Assembly: GCA_964028335.1 (NCBI GenBank)
Contig: OZ034806.1
Coordinates: 61,628,607-61,692,606 of the forward strand
From: Altica lythri
Taxonomy: Eukaryota; Arthropoda; Insecta; Coleoptera; Chrysomelidae
Reading direction: 5' to 3'
DNA: 64,000 nucleotides
How positions within the stretch are numbered: position 1 is the first letter of the stretch; every line of letters starts with the position of its first letter. Shown here one piece after another: positions 55,535 to 64,000 of the stretch. The position numbers and the translations under genes were made by a program. The notes beneath the pieces were generated by a model. It searched no databases, had not been told where the DNA came from, and saw nothing but the letters and a program-made list of their open reading frames with translations.

Positions 55535-55809
55535 TTTTCACAAAATTTTCAAAACAGACAAACGTCAAATTAAATAAGTTTAAAAATGACAGTTCCTACC
55601 TACTTGATTACAACGCCCCATTATTTTATTAGTACAATAATGAAAATTCATTTTTGTACTAGTAAAATAATGGGATATTTCTACGGTCTGTGTTGCAAAA
55701 AGTAATATAGTTATTATTATACGCTTGAAGAAAAAGTACTTTAAGTCTATATAGGTGTTTTTTGTTTTTATGAATACTTATATGCAGAACTAAAAAGTCA
55801 ACCTTTGTA

Positions 55810-56459
55810 TAAAAACGTATTTCTTTGACAGCTAAGTTGGTTTAAGATGATTAATATTCAAATTGTACAAAAGTAGAAGAAAATTTGAATAACATATTAA
55901 CTTTAACTTTAAAAGAACATTTTGAGAAGTATATTTCTACATTTTTCATTTTATAACTAGATATGCTTTCTGATATTTGAGTTCTTGAATAAGAACTTTT
56001 AAGAAATTAGGAAAGAAATTACAGAGCTATATATCAAATGTAACATTTCTGGATGAATTTAGATTGTAGAATAGACATTAATCATTCCAAGTTATTTCTG
56101 GCTGATGGTGCCTTTTAAACTAATTTCTACTCTATAATAAAAGCTTGTTTGTAGGTCAGAAGCTTTGCTTCATCTTTAATGGATTTGAATATTATTCAAA
56201 AAATATTTAACATAAAAGTTTTTATAATAATCAAAAGTAAAGATCTTTATAATATATAAAAAACTTGCTTTACAAGCAAACTAAAACTTTCAGTTTTCGT
56301 TTACTTTTTCTTCTGAGTTTTATTGTCTAAAAAGTTATTTCTTATATGTATAACTTTCCGAAAATACGTTAAAGGAGACGTTTTCGTATAGGTTCACTGA
56401 TCAAGAATGATGTTGGTGGATGTCAAAAGAAGTTGTTTGATTAGTGAAGTGTAACTCAC
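55810..56459. other. AT-rich intron stretch
   Basis: About 650 bases between mariner copy 7 and the DUF1736 exon. Nothing was recognised. Confidence 0.5.
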
Positions 56460-56581
56460 CTCGGGATATACAACACTCTCTCGGCTACCACAAATCCCAC
56501 TGTCACTAGTAAGTTTGTTGCAGGCAAAAAAGGCAAAACTAGAAGTAGAAGACCCAAAATGATTGGTATATGTTTTTGACT
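56460..56581 (-). CDS. Tmtc1: TMTC1-like exon, DUF1736 segment (first visible exon)
   Basis: This is the most upstream visible exon of a TMTC1-like gene. TMTC proteins are multi-pass ER membrane proteins with C-terminal TPR repeats that O-mannosylate cadherin-type proteins; that role is family knowledge. The exon follows a T-rich acceptor ending in CAG and ends at GAG/GTGAGT. Its 40 codons give a hydrophobic segment (ILGLLLLVLPFLPATNLL) followed by VGFVVAERVLYIP, the hallmark of the TMTC DUF1736 region. It ends two bases into a codon, and the next exon completes that codon as Ser, giving the family motif VLYIPS. Exons encoding the N-terminal membrane part are not seen between here and 64000 and probably lie off the right end. 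TMTC1 is preferred over TMTC2-4 because of the next exons (LPYNAKMHYNYANFL). Confidence 0.85.
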
Positions 56582-56810
56582 CTGAAAAAAAAATAATTCA
56601 ATTAGATTGCCAATAAATATTTAAAATTATATATTTTAACTAAATCACTAATAATTTACAGTTTTGCTTTTCCTCACGACTACCATTAAAACCAGAAATT
56701 TTTCTTTTGCTATAATTATTGAAAATATCCTCTGTAAGATATTTTCCTGTAAACTAAATATTATTACAAAATAAAAAATAATGGTTGGTGTTGGCTTGAA
56801 ACCGCATAAT

Positions 56811-57005
56811 ATACGAGGTTGAATCAAATATAAACCTCTTCGTGTGGACAATGCAGAGAAATATCGATAGTTAACTACAACTGTGAGAATTACTTAGTTT
56901 TATAGCTGTAGTTCAAAATTGTGCCGTGAGTGGTGTATAGTATATACAGTATAATGTCGACTCTTTCTGGTGGCAATTAGTAATTTTCAAGACCGAACGA
57001 GTTAG
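56811..57005 (+). mobile_element. Mariner family B end fragment
   Basis: TACGAGGTTGAATCAAATAT, then AAACC, at 56812 matches the end of mariner family B at 2290. The following ~180 bases look like its 5' leader (GTGCCGTGAGTGGTGTA). No coding part remains. Confidence 0.6.
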
Positions 57006-58598
57006 TAAATTTGGTTTCTTTTATTGTTATACTTACCTCTTCGAAATATAAGTAAGTCGATTTTATTAATGTTTTCTTTAATTACTTTATTTAGTATCTA
57101 AAAATGGGTTGATATTTTATTAATGCTAACTAAAATCAAGTATTTCCACTTTCGCCAAACATCAGTATTTTTTTCATTATCATAAAAATCGAGGCCGGTT
57201 TTTACACGTGCTATAAGAATTAAATTGCTCTTAATTAAATGGAATAATCTGGTTTGACTAGAAACGGATTCTACTTGATTACAAATTCGTTAAGGAATCG
57301 ATTACTGATTATTCATTTTATCATTACGATTTTATCCAAATTTGTTTGAGAGTCTACCCAAGACATTTCATTATTATCGACTTTGGATTAAATCGCGCCA
57401 TTTTGTGAAGAAATAGAGATAGATTCTTGATCCCAAGATTTGTCTAGACTATTGGAAAATCATCTCAGAGTCAGATCTAGAGTTTTCAGGATTTACTAAG
57501 ATAATAAAATAATTCATTTTTTAATAAACACATTTAAACCAAGTTTAATATTCAGTTTTCAATATTTTTATTACAACACACTTTGGGATGTTACAACGTT
57601 AGAAACTACTTCTGAGTTAGAAATTATCTACGGCATGAAACAAACAATGTCTGCCAATGGTCTAAGAATAGTTATGAAGCTGAAGGGTAAAGTTTTTGCA
57701 CCAAATGTAACGAAACTTAGATTGAGACGTATGGTTTAACTAAAAAAAAAAAACGTTGCAAGTTGATTTTCTTGGCCAAGGGGAAACTATAATGGTTAGT
57801 TCTATCTTGCAGATATACTGGCATATAGCCAGGGAAGTAGTTGTTGGTTCTTAGTAAACGGTCTATATATTCTTTGATTTTCAAAGACTCTGTAAAACGT
57901 CACAATAGTATTATACTATTATTATCTTTGACTTCTATAAATGCCAATTTTTAGAAGCAACAAAAATGTCGTTAAAAAGTCGTGTTTTTACCATAAGACA
58001 TGTTATTCTGTTTTAGGATTATTCTCGGACTCATAAACCTGCTCTAATCGGCAAAAAAATTGAATAATTGTAATACGAACACTGTTCATATAAACCAGAT
58101 TCATCGCCTTGGTTGGAGTGATAAAGAAGTTTTAATGACGATGATGCAAGTAAGAGAAAAGGAATAAAAAAATACCGTGTTGCGAAAAATCAGAAAATCG
58201 TATAGAAAAAGCAATTGTAAGATATTTTTTGTGTTTTTGATAAATTTAAAAAAACCTCTTTGCAATTAAAGTTTTTATAAAATTGGTTTCCTGAAATGAA
58301 AGTTATAAAAATCCTATACGTTAATTTTAAAACGAATTAAGATACCCACTTTAAACCTAAATGGAATTAAATTATTGATATTGCAGGGACCCGCCAATTT
58401 AAATTTTTTATGTGCCAAAGGTATTAAGTAATGTAAACGCATTTTAATGAGTTAGGCCCAGAAATCATTTATTTACTTAGAAGGGTATTTTTCAAGATAA
58501 AATATATGTAGAAAGCCACCAAAAATAAAAACAAAAAGTAACTCTTTATTTAGGATCTTTTGAACAATTTTTTAGTTTATACTCGAACATTTCGTCTA
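57006..58598. other. AT-rich stretch without recognised feature
   Basis: About 1.6 kb, upstream of the first visible TMTC1 exon. No exon or known repeat was recognised. Confidence 0.5.
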
Positions 58599-58759
58599 TA
58601 CGAGGGTTGTCTTTTTGTTCTGCTTATAGCCATAAGGACAAAGACTTAAAGTACTTTATTGCTTTTCAAAATATGTCCCACCAAGATCAATATACTTTTT
58701 CATACGTTAAAACTCATTGGTAAAGCAGTTATTCCAATCTTCAGTTGACACCTGCGAAA
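58599..58759 (-). mobile_element. Mariner family A 3' end fragment (copy 8)
   Basis: TACGAGGGTTGTCTTTTTGT, then the 3' UTR and the last coding stretch on the minus strand, ending at GACACCTGCGAAA. It is cut there by the GGCGC-repeat segment. Confidence 0.82.
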
Positions 58760-58895
58760 CCCGGAATGGCCCGTTCTGGCGCGACCGATTTGGCGCGTAC
58801 GTACTGGCGCAGGTCCGTTGGGGCGCAGACCGCTTCGGGCGCAAGGCCTATCTGGCGCAGGTACGTTCTGGCGCGAGTACTGTATGGCGCACATA
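58760..58895. repeat. GGCGC-rich degenerate short repeat
   Basis: Nine occurrences of GGCGC (most as CTGGCGC or TTGGCGC) at spacings of about 12-22 bases in 136 bases, in an otherwise AT-rich region, often followed by AGGTACGTT or GTACGTA. It abuts the mariner fragment and lies ~480 bases from a MULE-like transposase relic, so it may be that element's subterminal repeat block. This link is a guess. Confidence 0.65.
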
Positions 58896-59373
58896 ATTGA
58901 TAACATAAGTTAGATGCAAGGCACTTAAATTTCTTTTATTTTTGGAAAGTGTTAATTTAATAAAGTTAAAAATACTAAAACGTCAACAAACAAAACCATT
59001 TAAAAATCGGAACATTCAATACATTTTAAAAACCTGATCTGATACATTTAAGTTAGAAAAAAAATGCATATGAAGAAGTTAAAATGCCAACAGAAATAAT
59101 TATTGCCAATATTGAAAATGGCATAAGTGAAATAAGTAAACTAGATTATAGAAATTTAATAAGATATTTTTTTTACAATATCACAAATCAAACTTAAAAA
59201 ATAAAAATAAAACTAATAATCATGATTTAGGCATCCATATTATAATTATAAGATAATCCTCTTAAATATTCTATCAACCCTATATTATTGAAATTCTCTA
59301 CAATATTCTTAATTCTTTTATCACATTCAACGTATTTTCTCAGTTTTTTAGGGGGTGCGTGTCCCGCTATTAA

Positions 59374-60060
59374 TTATTCAATATACATATCTATTGAGAC
59401 ATGCACCTTCTTCAGTAGATCAATAAATGACCAAATTGATGGATGATCCATCAATAACTCCGTTTGAAGCCTCCTATGAGAAGCTTCAGCAAAATTGTTG
59501 GTTCTGTGAATGTCGTTGGTAACCCTTCCATAAACAGACCATAAAGTTGGTGGAAACATAGGTGGTCTTCGCCAACCTCCTCGTCTGTTTAAAAACAATT
59601 CTGGCTAAAGTTTTTTTGTTCTAGCGCCTCATCGAGATTTTCGATAGGTACAAAGGCCAACGAAGTTATCATTTTTGCCATGTTGGCAACATCTGGGTCG
59701 TTCTGGTATCTATCCAAAAGATTTAGTTCAGCAAGATGTTTTTTAAAATTCTTAACCAAGTGAACAAAAAAACAGCCTTGCATTTAAACGTCTTGAAATT
59801 TTTTTTGGAAAGCATTTATTGCAGCCAATTCAAAATCACAAGAAACTCGCTGTGGATTTAAGCGTACTTCTAGTTCAAGCAACATATCCAAGAGACGTCT
59901 GTATGTTCCACTTTGATTATTTGGCAGTAAGGCATATATTATTGGATGAACCCCACTAAATTTTTCTACTAGAATGACTTACACTTAGTAGAATAGTGGA
60001 GGAGTAGAACGAAAGGTTCCATCGATGAACCACTGTCTAGATTCACGTTAAATCTAGAAA
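59374..60060 (-). pseudogene. MULE-type transposase relic
   Basis: In order on the minus strand: WFIDGTFRS (first catalytic Asp region), ILVEKFSGVHPIIYALLPNN, a ...LNPQRVSCDFELAAINAFQK segment (CDFE, second Asp), GCFFVHLVKNF, then LWSVYGRVTNDIHRTNNFAE followed by HPSIWSFIDLLKKV. These are the MULE transposase signatures (DGTF ... YALLP ... CDFExA ... GCxFH ... RTNNxxE ... HPSxWxFI). Frame breaks at ~59955, ~59787 and ~59600 make it inactive. Confidence 0.78.
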
Positions 60061-60718
60061 AATAATAACACATAACAATACATTATGTCATAGATACAAA
60101 AATAATTGATACAAAAATAATTGATACAAAAATAATTGATACAAAAATAATTGATACAAAATTTTCATGACCTAAACTCCTATACTACTATTGAATGCAG
60201 GAAAAACGGTCCCGCGGAAAAAAACACCGGAAAAAAGTAGGCCCACGGTAAAAAATAAAATCAAAACTTGAAGCGTACTTCTACTTAATGTGATGTACAA
60301 AATAAATAATTAAACCATCAAAATCTTTATAAAAATGTTCCCTAATAATCAGGGTTGTTATTTAAAACAGAATTTTCAGACTGTATTTAAATATAAGTAT
60401 TATAAATACATCGTATAATAAACCAAAAATATCAAAATAAAAATGACAAATTTGTTTTTTCCAGATCATTTTGAGAGAGATTTATGATTAATTGGACACC
60501 TTATTATAATTATTCTAACATTGTGCACAGGAATACATATACCAGATTCGGAACTTCCCACTTATAGGTAAAGAGATTAAGTAAGGGTGAATTTGTTAAT
60601 TCTAGTTGGTCTTTTAAAAGCAATTTAGAATGTTTATATTTATTAACATCCAGAGATTCTAAGAGGTTCAGTTTATGGCCTTTCGGTTGTATATGTAAAA
60701 TATCAGGTTTATCATTAA
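60061..60718. other. AT-rich stretch with short repeats
   Basis: It contains a (ATTGATACAAAAATA)n run at 60095-60165 and a short segment with CGGTCCCGCGGAAAAAAACA, then CCGGAAAAAAGTAGG and CCCACGGTAAAAAATA at 60196-60260, a degenerate short repeat. Otherwise nothing was recognised. The segment up to YR copy 3 may contain MULE ends. Confidence 0.4.
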
Positions 60719-61055
60719 AATAGTATATTATGTTACTAGGAGTAGAAGGCCAACATTATTGTTGAGCCCAGATTCTTGCACTGCCGAGGCGCTAGCCGAG
60801 GCTGTGCAAACTGGGCGAAACATATAATGGGCCTTCTGCTCCGAGTAACATATACTATTTTTTCTTCAAGCGTAATAATAATATGCATTTTATAAAAAAT
60901 ATAGAAGGCTTTGTTTATATCTCAACTATTTAATTAATACAAACGAAAAATTACATAAAGTGTTACCTATTTATTAACAGTAATATTAAATGTGCAGTTT
61001 TATATACTGCAGTTGTTTAAATTTAAGCCACTGCCACCGCTTTCAGCTTCGACAT

Positions 61056-61643
61056 TTACAATTTGGTATACATCATATTATTAGTAAGTTGATTGTCGAT
61101 TATTATGTCAGCGATTCCAGAACTATTACTTGGTTGTTCTTGCCAATTAAGTATTTTTTGTGCAGTTTGTGTTTTACTGGAAATGGAATCCTCTAAGTAC
61201 CCTTCAGCAACACTGGTGGATTTCCATCCACCATGCCGCTTTAAAGCGGTAATATCACCTCCGTTGTCAACTAAAATAGTTGCGGAAGTCCTCCGAAGGC
61301 AATGTCCTGTATATTCATGAGGATTTGTTAATTTCAAAAATGTAGCAACGTCTTTTGGTACGTTTGATATTTTGTGGATACCCATTACCACACGGTGACA
61401 TTTACCATTCTGGTATTTAATAAAAAATCGCTGCAGGCCAATATCATCCGGACGAAGAGCCGTATACTGTCTTACCAAATTCAAATAAAAATCGCCAATT
61501 ATAGTAAACGACCGTTGTTTTTTGTTTTTTGTGTTTATGATTTTAACCAAAATTAAATTTCCCAAATCTTGGATTTCGCTAGACTTTAAATTAACAAGTT
61601 CATCGCATCTAAGGGCTCCTGTGACTCCAAATATTAATATAAC
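61056..61643 (-). CDS. YR recombinase exon 2 (copy 3), catalytic domain open, tail truncated
   Basis: From the TTGTTTTAG acceptor the frame stays open through Arg149, HCLRR, HGGW and AEGYLED. It ends early at NNMMYTKL because 7 bases are missing (compare TTTTGTCATTGGTATA in copy 2). The catalytic residues are retained but the last ~29 residues, including the NCSIQNCTF tail, are lost. A partly active enzyme cannot be ruled out. Confidence 0.82.
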   Translation of the reverse strand, partial: VILIFGVTGALRCDELVNLKSSEIQDLGNLILVKIINTKNKKQRSFTIIGDFYLNLVRQYTALRPDDIGLQRFFIKYQNGKCHRVVMGIHKISNVPKDVATFLKLTNPHEYTGHCLRRTSATILVDNGGDITALKRHGGWKSTSVAEGYLEDSISSKTQTAQKILNWQEQPSNSSGIADIIIDNQLTNNMMYTKL

Positions 61644-61676
61644 CTAAAACAAACGTTGAAATAAATAAAAAAAAAA

Positions 61677-61745
61677 GCTGGTAGCACCGGGATTAGAACC
61701 GCTGACCTTTGCGACCGAAGACAAAAGCTCTGCCACTGAGCTACC
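61677..61745 (-). ncRNA. tRNA-like module in the recombinase intron (copy 3)
   Basis: Same 69-base block as at 49281, with boxes unchanged, followed by a T-run on its own strand. Confidence 0.7.
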
Positions 61746-61876
61746 GTCATTAAATGTTAAAAGTAGGAAATGAGGTAATATTTGCTGTCAAGTTAAATAT
61801 TGATCTGCTAGTAGATATCACTGTCAACGGTTTAATAAACGTAATAATGATTAAAAAGAAATAAGAAAGTACCTAC

Positions 61877-62287
61877 CTTTGTTGCTAAATAAACATTATT
61901 TGGTGCATCCTTGAGAAATTTATCAAATTGATCTTGTGTTAATACTTTTGATTTTTTCGGTGTATAATTTTTCCCTTGGCGCTTTATAAATGCAATTAAT
62001 TTGCTATATTTTTCTATTTTAACATTATGTTTAATGTTTAATTGACTTTTAATCATTGAATACTGTGCCCATAGAGTAGAACTTTTAAACTTTCTGGACA
62101 AATTCGTGAAGTATGCAAGCATAACGTTTTCCGTGTATTGCTGTACATTATATTCATTGCACCATTTTAGAAATTTTTCGTATGCAAAATCATACAGTTT
62201 ACGCGACTTCGTTGGAATTAGAGTTTCAATACTGGAATTAGCTATTTCAACTAATTCCGGAGGCGTACATTGCAATTCTTGAGACAT
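61877..62287 (-). CDS. YR recombinase exon 1 (copy 3)
   Basis: Intact 411-base exon with donor AAG/GTAGGT. It differs from the other copies by Glu to Lys in IKRQGKNYTPKK. It encodes the core-binding domain. Confidence 0.82.
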
Positions 62288-62693
62288 TTTTCACAAAATT
62301 TTCAAAACAGACAAACGTCAAATTAAATAAGTTTAAAAATGACAGTTCCTACCTACTTGATTACAACGCCCCATTATTTTATTAGTACAATAATGAAAAT
62401 TCATTTTTGTACTAGTAAAATAATGGGATATTTCTACGGTCTGTGTTGCAAAAAGTAATATAGTTATTATTATACGCTTGAAGAAAAATATGTTTTTCTT
62501 CAAGCGTATAATAATAACTATATTACTTTTTGCAACACAGACCGTAGAAATATCCCATTATTTTACTAGTACAAAAATGAATTTTCATTATTGTACTAAT
62601 AAAATAATGGGGCGTTGTAATCAAGTAGGTAGGAACTGTCATTTTTAAACTTATTTAATTTGACGTTTGTCTGTTTTGAAAATTTTGTGAAAA

Positions 62694-63104
62694 ATGTCTC
62701 AAGAATTGCAATGTACGCCTCCGGAATTAGTTGAAATAGCTAATTCCAGTATTGAAACTCTAATTCCAACGAAGTCGCGTAAACTGTATGATTTTGCATA
62801 CGAAAAATTTCTAAAATGGTGCAATGAATATAATGTACAGCAATACACGGAAAACGTTATGCTTGCATACTTCACGAATTTGTCCAGAAAGTTTAAAAGT
62901 TCTACTCTATGGGCACAGTATTCAATGATTAAAAGTCAATTAAACATTAAACATAATGTTAAAATAGAAAAATATAGCAAATTAATTGCATTTATAAAGC
63001 GCCAAGGGGAAAATTATACACCGAAAAAATCAAAAGTATTAACACAAGATCAATTTGATAAATTTCTCAAGGATGCACCAAATAATGTTTATTTAGCAAC
63101 AAAG
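62694..63104 (+). CDS. YR recombinase exon 1 (copy 4)
   Basis: Intact 411-base exon, donor AAG/GTAGGT, product as in copy 2 (core-binding domain). Its start is fixed by conservation in the other copies. Confidence 0.82.
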
Positions 63105-63235
63105 GTAGGTACTTTCTTATTTCTTTTTAATCATTATTACGTTTATTAAACCGTTGACAGTGATATCTACTAGCAGATCAATATTTAACTTGACAGCAAA
63201 TATTACCTCATTTCCTACTTATAACATTTAATGAC

Positions 63236-63304
63236 GGTAGCTCAGTGGCAGAGCTTTTGTCTTCGGTCGCAAAGGTCAGCGGTTCTAATCCCGGTGCTAC
63301 CAGC
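63236..63304 (+). ncRNA. tRNA-like module in the recombinase intron (copy 4)
   Basis: Same 69-base block as at 49281, followed by nine T. The match among all four copies over the whole block suggests the copies are young or that the block is under constraint. Confidence 0.7.
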
Positions 63305-63336
63305 TTTTTTTTTATTTATTTCAACGTTCGTTTTAG

Positions 63337-63876
63337 GTTATATTAATATTTGGAGTCACAGGAGCCCTTAGATGCGATGAACTTGTTAATTTAAAGTCTA
63401 GCGAAATCCAAGATTTGGGAAATTTAATTTTGGTTAAAATCATAAACACAAAAAACAAAAAACAACGGTCGTTTACTATAATTGGCGATTTTTATTTGAA
63501 TTTGGTAAGACAGTATACGGCTCTTCGTCCGGATGATATTGGCCTGCAGCGATTTTTTATTAAATACCAGAATGGTAAATGTCACCGTGTGGTAATGGGT
63601 ATCCACAAAATATCAAACGTACCAAAAGACGTTGCTACGTTTTTGAAATTAACAAATCCTCATGAATATACAGGACATTGCCTTCGGAGGACTTCCGCAA
63701 CTATTTTAGTTGACAACGGAGGTGATATTACCGCTTTAAAGCGGCATGGTGGATGGAAATCCACCAGTGTTGCTGAAGGGTACTTAGAGGATTCCATTTC
63801 CAGTAAAACACAAACTGCACAAAAATACTTAATTGGCAAGAACAACCAAGTAATAGTTCTGGAATCGCTGACATAA
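63337..63876 (+). pseudogene. YR recombinase exon 2 (copy 4), frameshift after the catalytic Tyr
   Basis: Open from the acceptor through Arg, HCLRR, HGGW and AEGYLED. A one-base loss in the run CACAAAAATACTT (CACAAAAAATACTT in copy 1) at ~63825 then shifts the frame, which ends at 63876 instead of giving the ILNWQEQ... tail. The catalytic domain is complete, but the tail of about 60 residues is replaced. Confidence 0.82.
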
Positions 63877-64000
63877 TAATCGACAATCAACTTACTAATA
63901 ATATGATGTATACCAATGACAAAATTGTAAATGTCGAAGCTGAAATCGGTGGCAGTGGCTTAAATTTAAACAACTGCAGTATACAAAACTGCACATTTAA

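Larger units (their letters stand above)
53988..55735 (-). mobile_element. Tyrosine-recombinase transposon, copy 2 (disrupted)
   Basis: Minus strand: TTTTTCTTCAAGCG at 55735 to CATAATATACTATT at 53988, 1748 bp, without the intron insert seen in copy 1. All parts are present: 5' palindrome, exon 1, tRNA-like block, exon 2, inverted 5' end copy (about 54129-54152) and hairpin (54000-54121). Exon 2 has a 28-base deletion, so it is a dead copy. Confidence 0.87.
53533..55809 (+). pseudogene. Mariner family A relic (copy 7), split by YR copy 2
   Basis: The left part (53533-53987) keeps broken transposase text (HKKLVVTTLVSPHLLTEEQK, then SSKNVYIMVSGV) with an internal deletion. The right part (55736-55809) resumes GTACTTTAAGTCTATATAGG and ends with AACTAAAAAGTCAACC, then TTTGTA. 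The intact mariner reads AAGCAATAAAGTACTTTAAG here, so the YR element split it between AAGCAAT and GTACTT. Confidence 0.85.
60719..62488 (-). mobile_element. Tyrosine-recombinase transposon, copy 3 (C-terminus shifted)
   Basis: Minus strand, TTTTTCTTCAAGC at 62488 to CATAATATACTATT at 60719, 1770 bp. Complete structure including hairpin (60730-60852) and inverted 5' end copy (about 60859-60883). Exon 2 has a 7-base deletion at ~61063 in the region of the C-terminal tail. It lies head to head with copy 4, with only four bases (TATG) between the 5' ends. Confidence 0.88.
62493..64000 (+). mobile_element. Tyrosine-recombinase transposon, copy 4 (cut by window end)
   Basis: Starts TTTTTCTTCAAGCGTATAAT at 62493, in opposite orientation to copy 3. 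The 5' palindrome, exon 1, tRNA-like block and exon 2 are present. The 3' hairpin and end lie beyond 64000. One base is lost in an A-run of exon 2. Confidence 0.87.

Noticed and set aside
57905..57935. AATAGTATTATACTATT as another YR-type element end
   Set aside because: It is a short palindromic AT-rich string without a hairpin or inverted start copy nearby, so probably chance.
48538..64000. Helitron/Helentron Rep or helicase gene linked to the hairpin elements
   Set aside because: I looked for a replication initiator or helicase motif in frames near these elements and saw none in the window. Only the recombinase is present.

Overview
The window is AT-rich, intron-rich, transposon-saturated animal DNA, most likely from an insect. 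The evidence is spliced exons with GT/AG borders and a dense layering of mariner, piggyBac, P-type, MULE-like, LINE, tRNA-SINE, Ty3/gypsy and MITE sequences. The insect order cannot be fixed from the sequence alone.

Host gene. Only one host gene is recognised: a TMTC1-like gene (ER protein O-mannosyltransferase with TPR repeats) on the minus strand. Eight exons lie between 56.6 kb and 12.4 kb. They join in frame, from the DUF1736/transmembrane region through the TPRs to a stop at 12389-12391. The 5' exons lie beyond the right end of the window. Nearly everything else from 12.5 to 56.5 kb is intronic mobile DNA.

Layout. 0.0-5 kb: two mariner families, one split by an insect repeat with a 134-bp tandem array. 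6.6-11.5 kb: mariner copies and a LINE end. 12.4-20.7 kb: last three TMTC1 exons, CR1/Jockey-like LINE pieces, a foldback element. 21-23 kb: a MITE and a third mariner. 24.5-27 kb: a piggyBac relic interrupted by two hairpin elements. 28-29.2 kb: a tRNA-SINE, a nearly perfect foldback and a TMTC1 exon. 30.7-34 kb: mariner split by a probable solo LTR. 34.5-36.2 kb: a P-type element with an 8-bp target duplication and a THAP exon. 38.8-42.8 kb: a broken Ty3/gypsy element. 43-45.5 kb: a LINE and a TTA-flanked MITE. 47-64 kb: hairpin elements and four copies of a tyrosine-recombinase (YR) element.

Most notable system. The YR element occurs at 48.5-51.0, 54.0-55.7, 60.7-62.5 and 62.5-64 kb. It carries a two-exon recombinase gene with the R, HxxR, H and Y residues, and a tRNA-like module in its intron. 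Its ends are unusual: the 5' end is T-rich, an inverted copy of that 5' end lies near the 3' end, then comes a ~60-bp-arm hairpin, and the element ends in ...TATACTATT. Four other, sequence-unrelated, non-coding elements (at 25.75, 26.17, 47.0 and 51.33 kb) have the same plan and similar last bases. Two insertions into mariner DNA show entry into a T-run without visible target duplication. This resembles the HINE/DINE-1 (Helentron) plan, but here the coding member makes a tyrosine recombinase and I saw no Rep or helicase. I propose that the YR element is the autonomous member of a hairpin-ended transposon group; that link is inference.
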